DNA of 6,856 nt from NCBI GenBank assembly GCA_030643345.1, contig DAOWMA010000114.1, forward strand, positions 1 to 6,856. The letters run 5' to 3'. The stretch comes from Spirochaetaceae bacterium (GTDB lineage: Bacteria > Spirochaetota > Spirochaetia > B11-G9). Below, piece by piece: positions 1-5,675 of this stretch. Every line of letters begins with the position of its first letter. Position 1 is the stretch's first letter. The translations under genes and the position numbers were made by a program. The notes below the pieces were generated by a model. That model saw only the letters and a list, made by a program, of their open reading frames with translations, was not told where the DNA came from and did not search any database.

Positions 1-1431
1 CCCATGATTTTTGCCGGTGGTGTTGCAAGAAATAGGTCAGTTGTCAAACATCTGGAGGAAGTAATCGGCCATAATATTGAGGTCCATGAATATGCACATC
101 TGTTTGGTTCTATTGGTGCAGCACAGTTGTTGCTGGAGAATAATATTACCGGAGATTCTGAGTTTTCCACAGATTCTATTCATACTACAAATAATTTGAA
201 AAAAGACTATTTTTATGGACCTCTGGAACTAAAGCTTTCTGATTATCCTGATTTTGACGGCCTGGAGCATTATAACCATGCAATGCCTGAAGAAATTTCT
301 GATGTGGAAGTTGATATTTATCAGGAAATTGAATCCGGAAGCATTTTAAGTGTTTTTATGGGTATTGATATTGGTTCTACATCTACAAAAGCAATAATAA
401 TTAATTCCGAATTTAATCCCATTGCAGGATTTTACACAAGGACTGCAGGTCGACCTATAATAGCGGTACAGGCTATTTTTGAAGCTTGTGCTTCTTATCT
501 TGAAGCTAAGGATATAAAATTCAACTTTACAGCTGTGGGAAGCACCGGATCGGGGCGAAAATTTATTGGAAAACTGGTGGGTGCTGACACTATTCTGGAT
601 GAAATTTCCGCCCATGCCAGAGCTGCAGTAGATCTTGACCCTGAAATAGATACTATAATTGAGATTGGGGGGCAGGATGCAAAGTTTACTACCCTGAGGA
701 ATGGGGTTGTTACTTTTTCCCAGATGAATTCGGTCTGTGCTGCAGGTACAGGCAGTTTTATTGAAGAGCAGGCTCTTAAGCTGGGAGTTCCTCTTTCGGA
801 ATATGCATCCTTGGCAGAGGGCGCCAGGGCCCCTTTGGCCAGTGACAGATGCACCGTTTTTATGGAGAGAGATATAAATCATTATTTAAATAAAAATTAC
901 GGGGTAAATGAAATACTTGCAACGGTATTGTATTCTGTCCGTGAGAACTATCTTCAAAAGGTTGCAACAGAGGGGAATATCGGTAATCGTGTTTTTTTCC
1001 AGGGGGCGACTGCAAAAAATAAAGCTCTTGTAGCTGCGTTTGAACAAAAACTAAAAAGGCCCATTCTTGTTTCCAAATACTGCCATCTTACCGGTGCACT
1101 GGGTTCTGCTATTACAGCAGCAGAGGAGCAGAATGGGGTTTCCACTTTCAGGGGCCTGGATATTTACAGGGAAGATATTCCCGTACGATCAGAGACATGC
1201 AACCTTTGCTTAAATCATTGCAGGATCAGGATTGCATCAGTTAAAGATGAGGAAGTTGCCTATGGTTTTCTTTGTGGAAGAGATTATAAAACAAAGAAAT
1301 TTGTTAAAAAGGAAAAAGGCACCTTCTCTGCTGAAAGTAAGGCGGAAGATTCTTGCTCCTCTTGCATTAAAAGAAATTCAAAACTCAAGATTACCTGTAG
1401 TTGGCATTCCAGCGGGGCTTCAGATTTTTGA
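1..1431 (+). CDS. Fused 2-hydroxyacyl-CoA dehydratase activase-type protein, ASKHA part (5' truncated by window, frame broken at 3' end)
   Basis: This is the N-terminal side of a giant multidomain protein related to the ATP-driven electron-transfer activases HgdC/BadF/BcrA, whose exact substrate in this fused form is unknown. The frame is open to base 1, and the ATG at 4 lies inside a conserved FAGGVARN motif, so the real start is upstream. Numbering from that ATG, residues 1-45 are the tail of a first ASKHA domain. Residues 118-375 form a full second one: phosphate loop GIDIGSTSTK (120-129), GSTGSGRKFIG, IGGQDAKF (221-228), and CAAGTGSF (245-252) and DRCTVF (281-286). C245 and C283 match the two cysteines that hold the dimer-bridging [4Fe-4S] cluster in HgdC. 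A cysteine linker follows (C399, C402, C406, C424). Homology stops near residue 441. The remaining 34 or so residues to the TGA at 1429 are out-of-frame sequence, and the protein continues in frame 2. Family assignment is firm; an intact product is doubtful. Confidence 0.88.
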   Translation, partial: PMIFAGGVARNRSVVKHLEEVIGHNIEVHEYAHLFGSIGAAQLLLENNITGDSEFSTDSIHTTNNLKKDYFYGPLELKLSDYPDFDGLEHYNHAMPEEISDVEVDIYQEIESGSILSVFMGIDIGSTSTKAIIINSEFNPIAGFYTRTAGRPIIAVQAIFEACASYLEAKDIKFNFTAVGSTGSGRKFIGKLVGADTILDEISAHARAAVDLDPEIDTIIEIGGQDAKFTTLRNGVVTFSQMNSVCAAGTGSFIEEQALKLGVPLSEYASLAEGARAPLASDRCTVFMERDINHYLNKNYGVNEILATVLYSVRENYLQKVATEGNIGNRVFFQGATAKNKALVAAFEQKLKRPILVSKYCHLTGALGSAITAAEEQNGVSTFRGLDIYREDIPVRSETCNLCLNHCRIRIASVKDEEVAYGFLCGRDYKTKKFVKKEKGTFSAESKAEDSCSSCIKRNSKLKITCSWHSSGASDF

Positions 1432-3607
1432 GGAGATACCTTTGTGGCAGAAATTTTTTCACACTCTCGGGATAAAAACTGTTACAAGTGAATTTCTTCC
1501 GGATGTTATATCCAATGGGAAAAAACTGGCAGGAGCAGAGTTTTGTGCTCCTATGTCCGCATTTTATGGCCATGTGGATGGTCTGGTGGATAAATCTGAT
1601 ATAATTTTTCTACCCATTCATATAGAGGATAAAAAGGATGAAAAGAATCCTTCAAGGTTAAGAAAATTCTGTTACTACACACAATTCAGTTCAACACTGG
1701 CCTCCAGAATTAAACATAATGGCAAAGAGATAGCGAGTATGAAGCCTCTTATTAACCATCGGGCAAATCAACTTAAAACAAAGTATGAACTTCTAAAATC
1801 TTTAAATCAGTTTATTCCCGGGCAATTCAATTTTCTTGATGTATCAAAAGCTTATGACGGGGCTTTAAAATACTATAGGGAAATTAAACTTAAACTAAAA
1901 GAGATATACAAAGAACCCGATAAAGGGGAGGTCAAAGTTCTATTAACCGGTCGACCATATACTGTGCTTCTGAATTCAATGAATAAGGATATTCCTGATT
2001 TTTTTGCTTCTCTTGGAATTGAAACTTACTTCACCGATTCCATGCCTGTTGTAGAACCATCTAAATCAGTGGATATTTTACTGGACCAGTTCCACTGGGC
2101 CCATCCTGCCGCCATTTTAGCAGCTACAGATTACTGTGTACGCACCGAGGGGTTGTATCCCGTTTTTATTACATCATTCAAGTGTTCCCCCGATTCTTTT
2201 ACCCTGGAATATTTTAAAAGAATTATGGATGAGCATGAAAAACCTTATCTTATTCTTCAAATTGATGACCATGATTCAAATGTTGGATATGAAACAAGAA
2301 TAGAGGCTGGTATAAGGGCATTTCGTAATCATTTAAAATCCGATACCAAGAAAAGGAAAAAAGCATCAAAACTACCAGTAGCTCCTGTAATAGAAACTTC
2401 TTTAAAAGGTAAAACTCTTCTTCTTCCTAACTGGGACCCTCTCGTTCTTCCATTGGTTGCTGCCAACCTGCAGAATGTTGGAATTGACGCAAGGGTCCTT
2501 GAAGAGACTACTCAAATGATATCTTCCAGTATGAAGATGAACACAGGACAGTGTATCCCTGTAAATACAATTACTCTTGAGTATGTGGAATATATAAGGA
2601 AATACAATCTTAAACCCGAGGATACTGTCCTTTGGATGATGAAGTCCGGATGGGCTTGTAATATTGCTATGTATCCCTCTTTTATTAAGAGTCTTATTGA
2701 AAAAGAGGGGATAGAAATGGCTGGTGCAGGCGTCTACACCGGAGAACTTACAATGGTGGAGATTAGTCCCCTGGTATCTATAAAGACTTACTTTGCCTAT
2801 ATGTTTGGAGGGAATTTAAAGAAGATCGGATGTATGATCAGACCTTACGAACTTATAAAAGGTGAGACTGACAGGGTTATATTGGAGGCCAGGGATATTT
2901 TTAAAAAGGCTTTTATTGGAGAATTGAGTTTTACTGATGCTGTAAAACAGGCAATTGAAAAACTGGATCAAATTGAGTATAGGAAAACAGATAAACCCAA
3001 GGTGGCAATATTTGGTGATCTCTATGTGAGAGATAACGAGGTAATGAATCAGGACTTGATTCGCTATATTGAAAAAGCCGGTGGGGAGGTTGTTATTACG
3101 CCCTATAACGATTATGCAAAGATTATCAGTGGTGCCCTTTTTAAAAGATGGACAAAGGAGTTAAAATTACAAGAGGTTGTTTTGTTCAAATCTTTATTAA
3201 CGGCTATGGAAGTTCTGGAGAGCAGATATCATAATTATCTTGGGAAATATATCGGAAAACAGATAAGTTCCAAAAACCCGTTAGTAGAAAAGGAACTGGC
3301 CAGGTTTAATATCAGGATAGAACAGGAAGGGGAAAGTTATGAGAATATTCTTAAAATTTTCCATATAATGAAAGAACATCCCGATGTTTCTCTATTTATA
3401 CAGACAAATCCGGCTTTCTGCTGCCCCTCATTGGTTACTGAAGCAATGAGTAAAGAGATTGAGAGCCTGACTGGTGTCCCTGTTTTAACAATTACCTATG
3501 ATGGTACAGAAACACCAAAGAATGATGTTATTATTCCATATCTAAAGTATGCAGGTGTGGGTAACAAATCTGAGTATCATGAAGAAGACAGAGTCTTTGT
3601 AGGTTAG
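1232..3607 (+). CDS. Fused activase/dehydratase, DUF2229 and HGD-D-like part (continuation after frame break)
   Basis: This is the C-terminal continuation of the preceding gene in frame 2. The open frame begins at a TTG at 1232 with no convincing ribosome-binding site, and its first 32 or so residues are not family-like. Conserved sequence starts at about 1328 (LLKVRRKIL), so I do not believe the formal start. Numbering from the TTG, a DUF2229-type domain begins at VVGIPAGLQIFEEIPLWQ (56-73), with C105 in GAEFCAPM and C147. The next block contains LLTGRPY (237-243), C302 and C318, and ends at DDHDSNVGYETRIEAG (345-360). A lysine-rich linker (about 369-380) leads to a dehydratase-subunit-like domain from about 393: NTGQCIP (C441), SGWACN (C476), C534 and FCCPS (C730, C731). 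These cysteines are candidate iron-sulfur ligands by analogy with double-cubane and dehydratase proteins; this is not proven. It ends at the TAG at 3605 and faces the next operon. Without frame restoration it would lack its partner ATPase domains. Confidence 0.85.
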   Translation: MHQLKMRKLPMVFFVEEIIKQRNLLKRKKAPSLLKVRRKILAPLALKEIQNSRLPVVGIPAGLQIFEEIPLWQKFFHTLGIKTVTSEFLPDVISNGKKLAGAEFCAPMSAFYGHVDGLVDKSDIIFLPIHIEDKKDEKNPSRLRKFCYYTQFSSTLASRIKHNGKEIASMKPLINHRANQLKTKYELLKSLNQFIPGQFNFLDVSKAYDGALKYYREIKLKLKEIYKEPDKGEVKVLLTGRPYTVLLNSMNKDIPDFFASLGIETYFTDSMPVVEPSKSVDILLDQFHWAHPAAILAATDYCVRTEGLYPVFITSFKCSPDSFTLEYFKRIMDEHEKPYLILQIDDHDSNVGYETRIEAGIRAFRNHLKSDTKKRKKASKLPVAPVIETSLKGKTLLLPNWDPLVLPLVAANLQNVGIDARVLEETTQMISSSMKMNTGQCIPVNTITLEYVEYIRKYNLKPEDTVLWMMKSGWACNIAMYPSFIKSLIEKEGIEMAGAGVYTGELTMVEISPLVSIKTYFAYMFGGNLKKIGCMIRPYELIKGETDRVILEARDIFKKAFIGELSFTDAVKQAIEKLDQIEYRKTDKPKVAIFGDLYVRDNEVMNQDLIRYIEKAGGEVVITPYNDYAKIISGALFKRWTKELKLQEVVLFKSLLTAMEVLESRYHNYLGKYIGKQISSKNPLVEKELARFNIRIEQEGESYENILKIFHIMKEHPDVSLFIQTNPAFCCPSLVTEAMSKEIESLTGVPVLTITYDGTETPKNDVIIPYLKYAGVGNKSEYHEEDRVFVG
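1318..1337 (+). other. Frameshift junction in the fused activase gene
   Basis: Up to about 1326 the family sequence reads in frame 1 (...FVKKEKGTF). From 1328 it reads in frame 2 (LLKVRRKIL). Relatives from memory carry a motif like FVxxNxSGFDLLKxRRK here, so joining GTFS to LLKVRRKIL would restore it. That join needs two extra bases in the TTCTCTG stretch at 1324-1330, which suggests loss of one CT unit from a short TC/CT run. A single inserted base would have the same frame effect. No recognised programmed +1 signal is visible. This marks a true mutation or a sequencing/assembly error, and the sequence alone cannot separate the two. Confidence 0.8.
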
Positions 3608-3621
3608 CAGATGTTCCTTCC

Positions 3622-3690
3622 GTAGGGGACAGGCCTGGTCGCAACTTCGTTACTGCTCGGCTATGCTGCCTTAGCACGCTACGTCTCTAC
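3622..3690. repeat. GC-rich intergenic element with imperfect terminal inverted repeats
   Basis: This 69-bp stretch nearly fills the 91-base gap between two convergent genes. It is about 58% G+C by hand count, clearly richer than the flanking genes. The ends pair as GTAGGGG (3622-3628) with TTCTCTAC-side bases 3684-3690, seven pairs including two G-T wobbles. Inside are a perfect 8-bp palindrome CAGGCCTG (3630-3637), part of a near-palindrome spanning 3628-3640, and a small imperfect hairpin at 3641-3653. No open frame or T-run was seen. It looks like a dispersed palindromic (REP/MITE-like) unit or a two-way transcription barrier. Copy number elsewhere is unknown, so the class is inferred. 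Confidence 0.5.
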
Positions 3691-3698
3691 AATAATCA

Positions 3699-5000
3699 TC
3701 ATTTCAACACATTCTTTACAGCTTCTTCAAAAACACCAAGAGCGAAATCAGCGTCTTCATCGGTATGGCAGGAGGAGATAAACCATGGCTCTCTTGAGTC
3801 GTAGTCGGGCATTACTCCCTTTTCGATGCACTTATGAATTATTGCATTGTAGGTATCATGGTCGCCATCGGCCCAGTCTTTGTATTCACGGCATACAGAT
3901 TTTTCAGTAAAAACAATACCCGGCATAGCATCAGGTCCCTGAATTACATAAGGGAATCCTGCTGCGTCAAGGATCTTTTTCCAGCCGGCCCGCAGCAGTT
4001 TTCCATGAGCATTAACCTTGTCAAGTTCACCTGCTTCTATAAGATCAAGGACTTTATCAGCTGCAGCCATTGATACAACATTAGCTCCGAATGTTCCTCC
4101 ATGAGGGATCTTACCAGGGCCAACTTCACTCATTATATGTTTCTGTCCTGCAATTGCCGCAGAGGGAAAACCATTTCCAAGGCACTTTGCATAGGTTACA
4201 AGATCAGCTTTTACATTGAAATACTCCTGGGCACCTCCCTTTGCTATTCTAAAACCGGTTTTTACTTCATCCATAATCATTACAATGCCGTATTTTGTGC
4301 ACTGTTCTCTTATAAAATCAAGAAAACCATCCTGGGGCATAATTGATGCCTGGTTTCCAAGCAGAGGTTCTACGATGATACAGGCAATATCCTGCCATCT
4401 TTCTTTAAGTTTCTTTTCAAGAACTTCCTTGTCATTAAATGGAAGTGAATACATAAGATCACCTACTGATCTTGGAATCCCGGAGCCCTGGGGAATGAGA
4501 AAAGGTGAATTCCTGTAACCAACTCCTGTTGTTGGAGGGTAAGTGTTCCAGAGTGAATAATCGTGGAACCCATGATAGGCTCCGTCAAACTTAAGAACTT
4601 TATCACGACCTGTAAAGGCCCTGGCAATTCTTATGGCACCCATAGTTGCTTCTGTTCCGGTATTTGTCATTCTTACCAGGTCAACACCTGCCATTTTTTT
4701 TATCTTTTCAGCAACCCTTATCTCATATTCATTGGTCATTGCAAAGGTTGTCCCTATTTTAATGGCCTCTGCTACATATTCATTTATTTCATCCCTTGCA
4801 TGGCCCAGAACAACAGGGCCAAACCCAAGTCTGTAGTCAATATAACGCTTGTCATCCTGGTCCCACAGGTATGCCCCCTTAGCATTCCTGACAATAAGTG
4901 TTGCATCATCACCCCAGTATCGGAAATTTGAAGAAACACCTCCGGAAATGGACTCTGCAGCTCTGTCAAACATAGCCTTACTTTTTGGTCCGCTTTTCAT
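3699..5000 (-). CDS. Class III PLP aminotransferase, glutamate-1-semialdehyde aminomutase-like
   Basis: A 433-aa cytoplasmic PLP enzyme of fold type I, full length for the family (about 425-450 aa). Family marks in order: SGGVSSNFR near the N-terminus (19-27), NTGTEATM (113-120) in the cofactor phosphate region, FDGAYHGFHD (138-147), IIVEPL (208-213), MDEVKTGF with the PLP-pyridine Asp at D244 (243-250), the Schiff-base lysine K272 in TYAKCLGNGFPSAAIAG, and HGGTFGANVVSMAAA (300-314). The N-terminal SGGVSS and the GGTFG region are typical of the HemL branch. However, the lysine loop differs from the usual LGKxIGGGxPxGAxGG of true HemL, and no other tetrapyrrole gene is present. I call it a HemL-like transaminase or aminomutase of unknown substrate. 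The ATG at 5000 is supported by GAGGT seven bases upstream. It follows the AOR and membrane-protein genes on the same strand after a 94-base gap, so it may be co-transcribed with them. Confidence 0.88.
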   Translation of the reverse strand: MKSGPKSKAMFDRAAESISGGVSSNFRYWGDDATLIVRNAKGAYLWDQDDKRYIDYRLGFGPVVLGHARDEINEYVAEAIKIGTTFAMTNEYEIRVAEKIKKMAGVDLVRMTNTGTEATMGAIRIARAFTGRDKVLKFDGAYHGFHDYSLWNTYPPTTGVGYRNSPFLIPQGSGIPRSVGDLMYSLPFNDKEVLEKKLKERWQDIACIIVEPLLGNQASIMPQDGFLDFIREQCTKYGIVMIMDEVKTGFRIAKGGAQEYFNVKADLVTYAKCLGNGFPSAAIAGQKHIMSEVGPGKIPHGGTFGANVVSMAAADKVLDLIEAGELDKVNAHGKLLRAGWKKILDAAGFPYVIQGPDAMPGIVFTEKSVCREYKDWADGDHDTYNAIIHKCIEKGVMPDYDSREPWFISSCHTDEDADFALGVFEEAVKNVLK

Positions 5001-5007
5001 TTTATAT

Positions 5008-5013
5008 ACCTCA
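5008..5013 (-). promoter_or_regulatory. Ribosome-binding site of the HemL-like aminotransferase
   Basis: On the minus strand this reads TGAGGT, seven bases before the ATG at 5000-4998. It supports that start over any internal ATG. The leader around it is very AT-rich and no convincing -35/-10 pair could be fixed in it. Confidence 0.6.
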
Positions 5014-5046
5014 CGTAAAAAATTTATTTTCTAATTTCTTTATATA

Positions 5047-5069
5047 TCAGAGCAATATTACAACTCTGA
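5047..5069. promoter_or_regulatory. Inverted repeat TCAGAG-N11-CTCTGA in the 94-base gap
   Basis: Two perfect 6-base arms (5047-5052 and 5064-5069) are separated by 11 bases. The element lies between the membrane-protein stop (5095) and the aminotransferase start (5000). It could be an operator for a dimeric regulator or a weak hairpin attenuating read-through into the aminotransferase gene. It is followed on the minus strand by TATATAAAG rather than a T-run, so it is not a standard intrinsic terminator. An arm of this length can also arise by chance in AT-rich DNA. Confidence 0.35.
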
Positions 5070-5094
5070 CTAAGTAATGATATCCACCTGTTAT

Positions 5095-5661
5095 TTAATA
5101 ATATTTAATCAAAAGTTTTACATTTAATAATCTTTTATAGATTTTTATATTATTCAATTCTCCCTTTATATCGAATAAATAGTCCGAAAATACAGGCCAC
5201 ATCAGGACCCAAATTGCAATATACAGTCCTTCATTAAAAATCATATAGAGCATAGAATCAGTATTCTCAATTCTCCTGCCGGTAATAAAGATAATGATAA
5301 GGAGGCTGATAGAAATAATAAAATTAAATATAATTTTATTTGTAAATTTCTTTATAGATTTTCTGGAAATATGAACCAGATATAAAAAGTAACTGGTAAG
5401 GGCTCTGCTGAATTTCTCAGTGAATCCATCCTCTTTGTTATCTTTCGGGAGACTGAGCTGTAAGACGAATTTGTTTTTAGTTCCAATTTCATCAACACAG
5501 TCTACCAGGTAGGCAACAAACTCTTCCCTGAGATCTCTGTTCCACAAAGAAGAGGAGAAATCAAATTCATTAAACAGTGAGCTGCAGTTGTTAACCCTTG
5601 TATTTATAATATAAGATCCGTCAATTTCTCTATCATATCTTTTAAGCAGCTCCTGTTTCAT
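5095..5661 (-). CDS. Uncharacterised two-helix membrane protein
   Basis: A 188-aa protein with no known function. The hydrophilic N-terminal half (1-105) contains LFNEFDFSSSLWNRDLREEFVAYLVD (29-54), followed by a beta-like stretch KFVLQLSLP (64-72). Two hydrophobic helices follow, at about 110-128 (IIFNFIISISLLIIIFITG) and about 138-158. The second carries NEGLYIAIWVLMWPVF (143-158), and a short basic tail ends in YKRLLNVKLLIKYY. From memory this layout (RDL...A/V-E-xxIVD, LxLxLP, then EGLxIxxWVxMWxP...LFD...YxRL) matches a widespread family of hypothetical proteins with no assigned role; I cannot confirm this by search. The ATG at 5661 has AGGAAG eight bases upstream. It sits 12 bases after the AOR gene, so the two are almost surely co-transcribed and presumably translationally linked. 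No signal peptide is visible. Being very AT-rich in the membrane part is expected from Ile/Leu/Phe codons. Confidence 0.75.
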   Translation of the reverse strand: MKQELLKRYDREIDGSYIINTRVNNCSSLFNEFDFSSSLWNRDLREEFVAYLVDCVDEIGTKNKFVLQLSLPKDNKEDGFTEKFSRALTSYFLYLVHISRKSIKKFTNKIIFNFIISISLLIIIFITGRRIENTDSMLYMIFNEGLYIAIWVLMWPVFSDYLFDIKGELNNIKIYKRLLNVKLLIKYY

Positions 5662-5669
5662 TTTATAGT

Positions 5670-5675
5670 CTTCCT
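5670..5675 (-). promoter_or_regulatory. Ribosome-binding site overlapping the AOR stop codon
   Basis: On the minus strand AGGAAG spans 5675-5670, and its first two bases are the last two of the AOR TAG stop (5676-5674). The spacing to the membrane-protein ATG is eight bases. This arrangement supports that start and suggests that ribosomes ending AOR translation feed the next gene. Confidence 0.6.

Noticed and set aside
346..882. Minus-strand open frames (346-882, 495-854, 954-1145) opposite the activase gene
   Set aside because: They lie antisense to strongly conserved ASKHA motifs and their translations show no coherent domain. They are shadows of the real gene.
1232..1249. TTG at 1232 or ATG at 1247 as a genuine start of a separate dehydratase-like gene
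   Set aside because: There is no ribosome-binding site upstream, and the first 32 or so residues are out-of-frame translation of the conserved Cys linker. A frame break explains the data better.
1303..1320. A-rich runs (AAAAAGGAAAAAGG) as a programmed -1 slippery site
   Set aside because: The change needed is from frame 1 to frame 2, that is +1 or -2. A -1 slip would enter the third frame, and the zero-frame codons do not form an X XXY YYZ heptamer.
1429..1431. TGA as a selenocysteine codon rather than a stop
   Set aside because: The frame-1 residues before it are already non-homologous, and the family sequence continues in frame 2. Read-through would not restore the protein.
3608..3698. 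Standard intrinsic terminator between the convergent genes
   Set aside because: Hairpins are present, but neither strand shows a stem followed directly by a T-run. I describe it as a repeat element with only possible terminator activity.
3834..5034. Several plus-strand open frames opposite the aminotransferase
   Set aside because: The minus-strand product carries a full set of PLP-enzyme motifs over this whole span. The plus-strand translations have low-complexity or random composition and no ribosome-binding sites.
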